From positions 4,965,001 through 5,029,000 of the forward strand of contig OX344765.1 in NCBI GenBank assembly GCA_947034895.1: a stretch of 64,000 nucleotides of DNA, read 5' to 3'. Below the pieces are notes generated by a model. It was given only the letters and a program-made list of their open reading frames with translations. It did not search any database and was not told the origin of the DNA. Shown one piece after another: positions 35,401-45,677 of this stretch (its first letter is position 1; every line of letters starts with the position of its first letter). Source of the stretch: Rhytidiadelphus loreus. Taxonomy: Eukaryota; Streptophyta; Bryopsida; Hypnales; Hylocomiaceae. A program made the translations under genes and the position numbers.

Positions 35401-37246
35401 TTCAAATCCAAAAATACGGAATTCATCAGACGCAGAGCAATAGGCACTGCATCAACCTATACAAACATTTGTTAGGATTGCAAAATTTTGCATGTGTTTT
35501 ATATGTGGAAAATTAAATATACTGAAGTAGATGACACCTTATTTAACCAACTTGACACATTTCAGAAAGAAGAATCACATCTAGAAGTTTCTCCATTGCT
35601 TCTTCGCAGTAGTTCAAACCAATCACACATTTCGACAGAACATCCAATGCGGCAATGGTGTTTAAGCGGTCTGCTTCTTGGTTAATATGCCCCAAGAGAA
35701 ATTGCAAGGTCGAACCTTTGTTGACAAGCACATCTCGTGCTGTGGTTACACATTGCCCTTGATTATTTAGAATTGTAGACAAATTTGGAACAAGGACAAA
35801 AAGAAAGTGATATGCATTATAAAAATACAGTGATAGTGTTATTGCTTTGGTGACAACTGATTGATAGGGTAACCAAGAACTACTCTTTGCAACTGCGAAC
35901 TTTGAATTCCAAAAATTCAATGTAAATAACTTGGTTTAAACAAAAAAACAGACCTCTGTCAGAGTAACAACAATCATTGAGAGCACTTAAAGCATTCCCT
36001 CTTAATAATGTGTTGTTCACTCCTAGCTGTACATTAAATTATAAAAATCTTTTAGTTGGAATATAACATACATAACAAATCTTGAATTATAGCATATCTG
36101 CTTGTTTTCCTCAATAGACCAAAAGAATACACTCTATGATAGACATCAACCTGATTGCAATACTGGATCAACAACAAATTGGCATCTAACTAAAACTAAT
36201 CCAAATTATGGCATCAACACCTAGGCCCAATGTGGACTACACATTTCAACTAGATGCATTTGTCGTGGTCCATTGAAAGCTTACATAGTCCACAAGCTTG
36301 TCAATGCACTTGAGGTCGACCAAATCGTCCCAAGCTTCCGTTGAGGCTGTCAATTCACAAAATAAAGTATCAAACTCCCGACAATTATTTCACCAATCCA
36401 CAATGTAGAAGTCTACAAATGTAAAGCACCAAATCATTACTGATTCATCAAAGGTCATGCAATGCAATTCCAATGTTAAATTTACCTGAAGAATATTTGA
36501 AACACATGGCGAGCTCTTGCCTGAGATACATGTCTTCCTCCGTTCGTGCTATTTTGGCCAACATGGGAAGAATTCCTGCATTCAGAAAAGATAATCTTGC
36601 ATTTTCAGATATAAACAATATCGTCTATTCTTTACATTAAGCATCATTCAAAAACCAAAGAAACAGAGCATAATCAATTTTCTAATGAAGGACTGCACCT
36701 GCAGCAAGGCAACGGACGCGAGAGTCAGGAGTGCAAAGGAGCTCAACACACCATTGGACTGCTTTTTGCCGAATTACTATATCTTTTGTGGCTGTGGTTT
36801 TCAGTATTCGTGCCTATCACAACATTGAGATCCAAAAGAAAATTAAGATTTCTGAGCATCGGCCATGCTCTGACCTTCTTCTAAAACAACCAAGGGGATT
36901 TTTCTCAAAAGAAGCGACGAAAAAGTCTCATAAATCAGGCCCACGTGTAGAATAAAAAAAAAATTCTTACCAGCTTGGAATACATGAAATTCAAGTAGCC
37001 AAGTGTGATTCTAGGCTCTGTCTCTGGCCAATAAACCAATGGGTGATGAGGATGTTGTTGCATTAAGTCGCCGGGTGGTAACTCACTCTTCAATAAGGGA
37101 TAACCTTCTTCACAATCCGGCACATTCACAAACTTCGTCATATCTTCCGTCCGGATGCACTGATCAGAGTACCACCACGCTTTGCATTGACGCATAGTTT
37201 CGTCCTCCAACGATGCCATGTTAAAAATCTCCTTCGTCAGATTCAA
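32410..37246 (-). CDS. RSPH14-like: Armadillo-repeat protein, RSPH14-like (radial spoke), ten exons
   Basis: Ten exons (37246-36971, 36813-36699, 36575-36486, 36346-36285, 36026-35954, 35757-35552, 35456-35366, 35091-35013, 33582-33471, 32589-32410) join in phase with GT/AG borders and give 427 residues (or 418 from the ATG at 37219). The product is a chain of ~40-residue helical repeats of armadillo type, e.g. RCLAAGILPMLAKIAR, RGNALSALNDCC, IQIFGLAALMSITIAVEGK, ILQLMINTAHHPGARAKLQ. The last two match, in order and spacing, the C-terminal repeats of animal RSPH14/RTDR1, as I recall that family; this was not aligned. RSPH14 belongs to axonemal radial spokes, so the plant protein would act in sperm flagella. 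It is longer than animal RSPH14 (~350) because of an N-terminal extension. ARM fold is very likely, RSPH14 identity moderately so; other ARM proteins remain possible. Confidence 0.7.
32665..32910. mobile_element. MITE with 30 bp inverted repeats in the last intron of the ARM gene
   Basis: The left end (32665-32694, ATGGCTAATTTCGTTAAAAT...) and right end (...ATTTTAACGGAATTGACCAT) pair with a few mismatches, including the exact core GTTAAAATGGCGGTATTC. ATTA flanks both sides. About 246 bp, non-coding. Confidence 0.65.
32947..33439. mobile_element. hAT-type MITE with 8 bp target duplication, GC-rich core
   Basis: The ends CAGGGTTGTC and GACAACCCTG are exact inverted repeats. AATAGAAT is duplicated exactly at 32939-32946 and 33440-33447, the 8 bp signature of hAT elements. 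The core is packed with GGACGG/CCGTCC words and three fused homopolymers (A24T22 at 33030-33075, A20T16 at 33229-33264, A16T21 at 33314-33350). It sits in the last intron of the ARM gene, about 22 bp past the donor of exon 9. Confidence 0.9.
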
Positions 37247-37329
37247 TTTTCCAGATGACTCAAAGTTTACTTTTGAGAGTCAATCATTTACCGATTTAAT
37301 CACTCTCAAGATTTAATCGTCAAATCTTT

Positions 37330-37810
37330 CCAACACCTCATCGAATTTGCACAGCGTAGTTCACCTCAAAAATTTATAACACGACCTAATTCCCAGAGAT
37401 CAAACAACAATAACTATGTCGACGGCAATGACATGGACATCGAATTCAACTAAGTAGTGGAAGACTGTGACTTCACTCAAACTTTTTAGGTCAAGAATAA
37501 ATCACTCTACGATCTAAACTCTCTCAAAATCATCCTAATCGTGCTTGCACCCTCATCGAACTTGCACAGCGCCAAACTGAAGCGGAGTTAAAAAATTGAC
37601 AACTCATTTCGTTCCCAATGATCAAACCACAATAATCGGCTATGTCATGGAAATCAAGACCAAAGCCGTCATGAATTGCATCAAGATTGTAAAATAATTC
37701 AAACTAAGATTAGGTCAAGAATTTCGTCTAAGTTTAAGATCTAAACCCTCTCAAAAATCAAACTAATCATTTATGCTTCTCATTGAACTTCTATAACACA
37801 GAAATATAGC
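37330..37810. repeat. Three diverged tandem units upstream of the ARM gene
   Basis: CATCGAATTTGCACAGCG (37338), CATCGAACTTGCACAGCG (37553) and CATTGAACTTCTATAACACAG (37781) mark units of about 215-228 bp. They also share GATCAAACAACAATAA, GATCTAAAC.CTCTCAAAA and GGTCAAGAAT. The units lie directly upstream of the minus-strand ARM gene and of the plus-strand start at 37869, so they may be part of a shared promoter. Confidence 0.6.
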
Positions 37811-37868
37811 AGGCTACAAGATTGGAGTCGTTCCCCGACTAATTTCCAACGATCCAATGACAGTAGCC

Positions 37869-37937
37869 ATGGCGATTGTTATTGACACGGAAGAAATCGA
37901 CTCGAAGCCACCAATGGAACGATTTGAAATTCGCTAG
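37869..37937 (+). other. Possible truncated gene start (22 codons)
   Basis: An ATG in good context (AGCCATGG) opens a frame with coding-like composition (AIVIDTEEIDSKPPMERFEI). It meets TAG at 37935, at the point where homology to block B begins. It could be the first codons of a gene cut by the duplication. Too short to identify. Confidence 0.25.
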
Positions 37938-38085
37938 TGATTTCCAAACCCTGTTGTCAGTGCCGATCGCATTGTTTACTCATCGCCAGAAACAACAACA
38001 AAAAGCTTGTCACCATTTCGAAGTCACGAGTCAAGCAGCCTCGATCCATCGAGAAACCGACGGGAGAGCAAATCCAAGAGCGGCA

Positions 38086-38346
38086 ACAATGAAGCTCTCC
38101 GTGCCTTGCTCTGAAGAATTTGATTTTCTTGTGGTTTCTTTTTCCCTTCAACAGGAAATGCTGTTTCAGTTGCCTTCATCCGCGGGGATACTAAGGTACG
38201 TAGACAAGCCTATTGCCACCCTGATTAGCAATCTGAAGAGTTGGCCCCAGGACGTCCAGCAAGAGGGGCACATATTTTTCAGCAGTGTGCGCCTTTTTCA
38301 CGAATCAAACCCTAGTGAAATTATAATTTTTCGTTTAAAATTGTAG
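38086..38346 (+). other. Duplicated ORF, copy A, unrecognised
   Basis: The frame starts at the ATG near 38089 (MKLSVPCSEEFDFLVVSFS), continues QQEMLFQLPSSAGI, then diverges from copy B. The same start is present at 47910 in block B. An acceptor-like pyrimidine run ending CAACAG (38146-38153) suggests that an intron may end there. No family recognised; the short upstream frame differs between copies by one base (CAAGAGCGG vs CAAGACGG). Confidence 0.25.
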
Positions 38347-39227
38347 TTTCTGTTAATTTTTGAAGTGGCCTGCCCTAAAATTGCAAAACTACCTTTCTAT
38401 GTATTTAATGGTACTTAAGTATTCACCAATAAAGAATTGACATGTTACCCCTTGTTGGCAGTAATGCAGTGATTGTGTTAGAAAATGAACAAATTTGAAT
38501 GAGTTTTGGCGTGGAATTGAGGCCAAAAGTAGGATGATGAAATTACCAAGTATGATGGGCTATTAATTTTTTATAACACTCTAAATTTCTATGAGCCCTG
38601 GTCCTTGGAGTAGATGATTTCAAATGAACAATATTGGATGTAAGACTAATTAAAGACAACAATTCTCCATCCAACTTTATTTTGAGAGTTTGAACTGTGG
38701 GCATGAAAATTAGAAATCAAAGTGCAAGCAAAAGATCCACTTATGCTTAACCCTTGTAAAGACAGTGCCAATCTAAAAGGTTTGATGGATGAATTACCTA
38801 TTCATTGTAGAAACAAAGAATATACCTATTAATCCAACAACGAGAATATTTTAATGACTATCTTGGTCATGGAAGGCCACATCTTTGGAAGGTTAACACG
38901 TATAGGGAACAATAAGAGAAAAAACCTAGAAGGAAACTTTGACATACTTGTACTAATATGTAGTGGCCGCACTACAAGAAAATGGGCAAAAATGCTACTG
39001 CAAAGAATGACTGCTTGACCAAAACGACTTAAGAATGACTCGGGTTCCCTAATTGCACTAGCGCTGTGAGAATTATAGTAGCGGAGTCATTCTGTAGTCG
39101 GGATTGTGATTGTAGGACGAAAAGTCCATGAGGAAAAAGTTTCATCCACTATATTTCATTCACAACGTCATTGACTTGTATAGACTGCAACACAGTCAAA
39201 TTATATGACTGCTCGTTACTCCAATGC

Positions 39228-39667
39228 GACTAGAAAGTGACTTCAATGTGACTAGAAAGTGACTTCAATGTGACTAGAAAGTGACTTCAATGTGACTAGA
39301 AAGTGACTTCAATGTGACTAGAAAGTGACTTCAATGTGACTAGAAAGTGACTTCAATGTGACTAGAAAGTGACTTCAATGTGACTAGAAAGTGACTTCAA
39401 TGTGACTAGAAAGTGACTTCAATGTGACTAGAAAGTGACTTCAATGTGACTAGAAAGTGACTTCAATGTGACTAGAAAGTGACTTCAATGTGACTAGAAA
39501 GTGACTTCAATGTGACTAGAAAGTGACTTCAATGTGACTAGAAAGTGACTTCAATGTGACTAGAAAGTGACTTCAATGTGACTAGAAAGTGACTTCAATG
39601 TGACTAGAAAGTGACTTCAATGTGACTAGAAAGTGACTTCAATTTGACTAGAAAATGACTCCAAGAA
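39228..39667 (+). repeat. 22 bp minisatellite, 19 units plus one degenerate
   Basis: The unit GACTAGAAAGTGACTTCAAT plus GT is repeated 18 times without change; the 19th has one substitution and the 20th (39646-39667) is degenerate. It lies within the CACTA element. The unit has AGTGACTT, close to the element's own subterminal word AATGACTT, so it may be an amplified transposase-binding site. Confidence 0.95.
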
Positions 39668-41799
39668 CTTCAACAGTTCAATTCTGGGAAGTTACAACTT
39701 TATGTTGGAAAAAAAAAAAAAATGGACAAAAAGAAAGAAAGACGTGGCTGAAAAGCAAATTTCCTTCCAAAGAGAGTTTCATTATAGCGTGACTACAAAA
39801 TGAGTGAATTGTCACTATACCTTTTTGAAATAGAAAACTCAACAAAACACAATTTGAAAGGGTATTGTCACGTGCTTCCTTGATTATTAATGGATGCAAC
39901 TTAGAGATGATGTTGTATTGTTTAAAAAAATTGTTTAATCTTTTATTCTCTTCCTACCCCTTTTCTTCTTTTCCATCCTCTTCTTCTTTTTACTTCTCTT
40001 ATCTATTTCATGAATTGTAATTTTCTTTAGCTTACTTTAAAAAATTATTATTATTATTCTCTTTTCAATATTTTATTATTTTTTATGTTTTTTTTATTAT
40101 TTTCCAGTTTTTACTTCTTGTAATTTTATTTTATTTATTTTTTCCTTTTCTCTTGTCTTCTTCATTTCTTTGAAGATCTTTTATCTTTCTAATTTCTCTA
40201 CTCTTTGTTTATCTTTTAAAAAAAAATAACCTTAAAAAAAAAAAGATTTCTTGTCCTTTTCTTTGAAATTGTGCATTCTTGGTGGCCTTTTTGCTTTGTT
40301 GGTATATATTATTTTTTTAGTCAAGGTAAACTTCAAGGTTCATTAAAACTCCTACTGATATGGCACTGTTGATTTTTGTTCATTCGCATTATTGTCTTTT
40401 CATTACTTCCGTACAATTCATATGATTCAAAATTTACATTTTGAGGTCCTAAAAACATACACTTGTCAAGTTAAGGTAAGGGTCTCACTTTTTGGACATA
40501 CTAATTAGGTATTTATGCTTAAAACCTCCAAAGTTTGTCTATTTTGTTCATTTTGATCAATTAAGAAAACTATAAAATGGAAAAAAAAATTCTTGCATGT
40601 AAATGAGATCAAGATGTATATTTTTGATGAATTTTTCTTGGAATTTTTATTATTTTTGGATTTATTGAACCTATTGGTAAAAATTGCTTAATTTTGACAT
40701 TTGCAAGCATTATAATGCACAATTTATTAAATTTTTTAGTGTTAAAAATGAATCATTTTATACAATGCACAACTAAATGCAAGTCATATTAAAAAAATAT
40801 TATTTGATATTCCAAATGCTTAATTTTGAAGATTCTAGGTGAATAAGACTATTGTAATAAATCACAATCATGACATCTTACTGGAAGTTTGCTACATTGA
40901 ATATATAATTGGACTCAAAAAGCTCATTCGTCACATTTCATACTCTAATATGAGGTCACCTTTGGCACATTTTTGTTGAATAGTTACCATTTTGGACTAC
41001 TGTAATTTTGTCCTTCTTTCCTTTGTCAATCTTATTCATTTTTGCAAATTTTCCTTTTCCTTCATTATTGTTTTAATGTTTTTTAATCGTCTTAATAATT
41101 TATAATCTACTCTATTTTTTTGTAAATTTTTCCTATTATTTTCCATTCTAATTAAAATAATGCACTCTTGAAGACTTATTTCTCTTATTTGACTTATTTT
41201 TCTTTTGATTTTTCTCTCTATTTACTAATGTGTTTTTTTAAAACAAACTGAAAAAATTAAGTTAGATTGACAATGCAAAGGCCAAAAACTAAATTTTAGA
41301 TGACACTTAGCACCTATAAAAGATAGAAAAACAATTTTTCATTCCAATTTTTATGGAACTAGGTTGAAAACTTTTACAATATCTATGTTTCATCCATTAG
41401 TTTTTGTTCACAACATTGTTAAACTTCCAATGTGGACTTAATCAATTCCATTGTGGAGGCCATAGTCAAAAGTGAGTAAACTATGTGACTGTATTTTGAC
41501 TACGATTTTCTTTAAGGCGACTACGTAATGACTTTTGTGTCACTACTTTACTACTGCATTAGAATTTTACAAATCCCATATCATTTGTCTTACCTCCTAC
41601 CACCCACTTGTATAAAAGGTTTGTCATTTGAGCTCTTTGTATTCACACGCTAAGTGGCTTGAGAAGCCATTTGACATATGCAAAATATTGTGTATTATAT
41701 ATTTGTATATGGTGTATGGTGTACTCATTTTGCACATTTCATTGGATCTTAAAAATAATCTTCAATTTTTTTAGATTTTAGAAAATAATATTTACAAAA

Positions 41800-42000
41800 T
41801 TCCTAGATTTCAAAAAATAATATTCAAATTTCCTAGATTTTAGAATATAATCCTAGATTTCATTAAATAATATTCAAATTTCTTAGATTTCAAAATATAA
41901 TCCTAGATTTCATTAAATAATATTCAAATTTCCTAGATTTTAGGATATAATCTTAGATTTCAGAAAATAATATTCAAATTTCAGAGATTTTAGAAAATAA
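41800..42000 (+). repeat. AT-rich tandem repeat inside the CACTA element, about 4 units
   Basis: Units of about 55 bp contain TTCCTAGATTTTAGAATATA, then ATCCTAGATTTCATTAAATA, then ATATTCAAAT. Confidence 0.7.
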
Positions 42001-42805
42001 ATTGACTGTTGACGTGGATGTCTATGTTAGATTTAAAAGAGGTGAATGACTGCAGAATTACTTCCATTGTGTTCAGTCAACTTCCCTCTTTCTTTATTCC
42101 TTGTTTCTTTACTCCTTTTCTCTTTCTTTTTCATCCACTCCTACATCCAAGGTAGAAATGGATGGTGATAATACAAACACATCGTTTACATAAACGACTT
42201 GACCACAACGATTGTAGAGACCTCAAGTCGTTTTACACTCAAGGTGATCACAATGACTTCTTTGTGGTCGTTTATTGAAGTCATTCTATTCACCATTTTC
42301 TTGTAGTGTGGTAATTTGCTTTAGATATGAATTTTAGCCACACAAATGATCTTTTTTGAATATGAGCCCAAACTAATAAAATGGGATTTAATATCTCTGA
42401 AATTTGTTTCCAATTTTAAAAATTCCTAGAATTAAATATGTTATTGTGATTTAAACTTTGGGCCAAAACCATGATCTGTTTATTTCTGTTGATTATGGAA
42501 TGACGCAGGGTTTTGGTTTATACTATAAACCACAATACATACTTACCTATGGTGAAATTTTATAAGCATAGAATGTAATTCATATAATATAAGTTTTCGT
42601 ATTTTTTCCCTCAATGGCTTACAGTAATTTTAAATTTTTTCCCTCCCGCGTTGTTGTCATCCTTCCAGATCAGGGTCCTAAAAAATTGCTCCAGACATTT
42701 TGCATGTATGCTGAAGCAGGCCTGCTCTGGTAATAATTTGTTTTCCGTTGCTGGTCGTCGCCACGAGATTACTTGAGATAGCGCTCAAAGTCACCGAACC
42801 TGATC

Positions 42806-43523
42806 CACAGGGAGATTATTTCGTTTTACTACCTAGGAAAACAGGGCATTTTACTACCTATTTTCCTATGTACTTAAGACTAAAGTAGTAAAAGACAGAA
42901 TGTAGTGAATGCACTACCATCTCTACATTTCGAAAGTAGTAAAATGACAAATGTAGTGAATGGAAAATGTAGTAAACTGAAACAAGGAAAGCAGAGTGTA
43001 GTCTTTCATGGACCAATTATTTATGAGAAATATTAATATCAATACACCATTTTGTTCCTTTCGTAACAATACAAAGGATACATTATTGTATGCTGTATAA
43101 CATTGTAGTATACAATGTACCCCACAGTACAATACTTTGCACATTCCACATGGAGGCCAAAGCTGCTATGCAACTATGTGGGAAGCTTGCCTCTTATACT
43201 CCACCGGAGTCTCAACAGCGACAATCCTTATGGGATAATGTCCTCAACAAAAAACTACATGGTAAAATCACATTTTTTTTCAAATGTGTGTGAGAAAGTA
43301 GTAAAACTGGGTTGTTTCCTATGTTATGTATTTTACTACAATCATGCATAATAGGAATGTATGCTAGAAAGTAGTAAATTGGGTTGTTTACTATGTAATG
43401 TACTAAAATGACTGAAATTCTACATAGCGATTCCAAATCTCTACATGCTCACACTTTCGAAAGTGGTGTTTTCCTTGATTTTACTACATTGATAATGTAG
43501 GAAACCAGAAAAATCTCCTTGTG
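42806..43523. mobile_element. 718 bp element inserted in block A
   Basis: It starts CACAGGGAGATT and ends AATCTCCTTGT(G). GATC flanks both sides (42802-42805, 43523-43526). Block B has no insertion at the matching point (after GAACCTG, 48740-48746). The inside has many TAGTAAA/TTTACTA words and a segment related to 7490-7580. Superfamily unknown. Confidence 0.7.
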
Positions 43524-43584
43524 ATCGACGTGGAGAGGATTGAGAAGAGATCAGCGTTTTCTGCAAGGAGCCTAGCTAGCTGCA

Positions 43585-43624
43585 ATGGCCATCACCGTGA
43601 GGAGAGCAAATTCAATAGCTGAAG
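43585..43624 (+). pseudogene. First-exon copy (block A) of a small unknown gene
   Basis: ATGGCCATCACCGTGAGG opens a 13-codon exon with a good donor (GAAG|GTGAGT), identical to 49172-49211 in block B. Block A lacks the matching second exon (49571-49707), so this copy is probably not functional. Confidence 0.3.
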
Positions 43625-44124
43625 GTGAGTAATCAGCTCTTCTCTTTTCACTTTGTGCAATCTGAGAATTCTCAACCCTCAACACTACTGTTGTGAAAGT
43701 TTCGAGAATGCAACATTTTCATCCATCGCAAATTGCTTGCACGGGCAAACTCTAGTTATAACTGATGATGCAACAAGCGATCGTACGTGTGTGTCCTTCG
43801 ATTGACAATCTTTGTACACGTAGAGCCTTGCACTTAGTTTTTAATTTGAAGGAAGTCTTCGTTGCAAATTCATAATATCTCAAGACGTTTTTTGACTAAG
43901 TGTGCTCTACAATCTCGTAGGCTTGAGGGAGAAGAATTTTGTCGTGAAAAGATATTTTCGAGGAGATTCCTGTAAGACTTCGAAGTCACTTGACTTGTGA
44001 ATGCGTTTGAAACTGCTCATATTGCATTTGAACTCCCGATTAGAATTTTGTTTTCCTTGTATTAATTGCACTGGTGAAGATCTCCAAATTTGCGCTCGTT
44101 AGCTCCCTAAACTGGAGTGAATGG

Positions 44125-44370
44125 TTTTTGGTCATTTGAGCACTTCGGGGTTAATACCTCTGGCAGAAATCGATTTCTGTTTTTATATCAAGTGTCTGGC
44201 ATGGGGACTTGAATTCTTGACTGTGAGGCAGTTAATTTGGTTCGGACATTGTGAAATTTATGTATTTCTGCAGAACTGAGAATGCTGCCTGAAGAGCTTC
44301 TGGCGAGAAGTTGCTCCCGAGAACCTAACAATCCGATTTTCAAAATTCTCCCCGAGCCTCCACGGCAGGC
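44125..44370. other. Spacer between blocks A and B, nothing supported
   Basis: No gene or repeat is recognised before the 44371 MITE. Confidence 0.3.
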
Positions 44371-44590
44371 CAGGGTGAATTGACCCCCTCATTGCCCCTC
44401 CGGGGCAAACCCTGGAATTTTTTTATTTGCGAGGCTTAATTTTTTTTTGAAATTCTGAATTCATATTTGCAATCAGAGGCCCCAAATTACTCTGGAGAGA
44501 TGCAAGAATTACCAAAAAATTGGCACAACATAGGGGGCTTTTTTTTCAAACCTAAGTTGACTGGGGCAATGAGGGGGTCAATTCTCCCTG
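44371..44590 (+). mobile_element. CAGGGTG MITE, copy 2 (intact)
   Basis: 220 bp. The left end CAGGGTGAATTGACCCCCTC pairs with the right end GAGGGGGTCAATTCTCCCTG (two mismatches). The 10-mer CTCCACGGCA occurs on both sides (44359 and 44593) but does not abut the ends, so it is not a clean target duplication. CAGGG termini suggest hAT. Confidence 0.75.
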
Positions 44591-45677
44591 CGCTCCACGG
44601 CATGACAGCTACTCTGCATGCAATACTCCATTTTACCGTAGCCGTCAATGCCAATAGTACAAAATATGTGATCAAATGCGTCGTGGTTGTATTCTTTGAT
44701 TCCTAAGGGAATGAGAGTGTGCCACATACTTCTTAAAAAGTGGAGGTGACTTTTTTTTATTAAATGCTTGGTTCTCTGAGACAGTTTGTGATTTAAGAGT
44801 TATTATGAAATTTGCTTCCCAAACCCTAAACGATGAATCCAAGCTCACAAGATTGCCACAGTAAATAGTTCTCTCTGGCACGACCCCAGTCTTCCTCCGA
44901 CTACTGTACACTGTAGCAGTTCCGATATAATATGCCCAGGTCCGATAAGTCCAAACATCCAAGCAATTGAATTGTATGTATTTCGGAACTGTAGTAAGTC
45001 CGATATGGATCAGTTCTGGTGGAAGCTGGGATGCTCGCAGCAAGTGTGTGTGCTCTTCCCATTTTGTCGGTATAGGCAAGCATCACGACTGTTCATCGTC
45101 GGACTTCGGAAATCGAAAGCCAATTTCGCACCGTGTGCTTGCTGGCGAATTGGTCAGACGAACTCTGCGCTTGATTTGCACGGAGGAGGCAACTGGGTAA
45201 GCACAAGAAATTGTCGGAGGTTTCGGGGTTTGGGGTTCTCCTCACAAGAACGAAATCGAGGCGCTAAGTTACAATCTGATCTATTTGTTCCCAGCCGGAT
45301 GTTGTTTTTTAGTCAGCTTGCAATTGCTTCTTGTTGAAAACCATTTCTAACGAAGCTGACACGTGTGATTTGCAACTGATAAGAGGAGCCTCTTGGTGTT
45401 TGCAATTGTACTTCTGGAGTAATTTTCCGTATTCCCCTGTTTCCATGTTCGATGTTCGGTGCCGGTTGACCTCTGACGTTATATTACAAACTCCCTGTCT
45501 GCTGAGTCGCCTAGTAAACCAGGGATCTCTTGTCTTTCGCTTTTGATTGATCTCCAATTGGACTTGGGTTCTCTATTTCAGGTTTTATTCTGTGCCAAGG
45601 CCCAAGACGCTCTTCTCTGTAAAAAAGTCGCACTCTAACCAACTGGGCGTCGTGTCCAAGTAAGAACTCCAGCAGAA

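Larger units (their letters stand above)
38970..42308. mobile_element. Non-autonomous CACTA element, 3.3 kb
   Basis: It starts CACTACAAGAAAATGGGCAA and ends CCATTTTCTTGTAGTG. Subterminal AAACGACTT and AATGACT words recur at both ends, as CACTA transposases require. There is no transposase inside, mostly T-rich filler plus two tandem arrays. It lies in a 3.56 kb stretch absent from block B, so it arrived after the A/B duplication, or B lost it. No clean 3 bp duplication is visible (CCG left, TGG right), so the borders may have been altered. Confidence 0.8.
37940..44120 (+). repeat. Paralogous block A (matches 47757-50000), interrupted
   Basis: 37940-38757, 42320-42801 and 43524-44120 align in order with block B 47757-48235, 48236-48735 and onward to about 50000. 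The gaps are insertions here (CACTA region, 42806-43523 element) and extra sequence in B (48840-49150 and about 49370-49720). Outside the insertions the copies are close to identical in places. Confidence 0.85.

Noticed and set aside
37869..37937. Start of an RBX1-like RING gene (short RFEI-type motif)
   Set aside because: Only four residues match and the frame stops at once; no RING domain follows.
39228..39667. CRISPR-like direct repeats
   Set aside because: The 22 bp units are contiguous with no spacers and lie inside a plant CACTA element, so this is a minisatellite.
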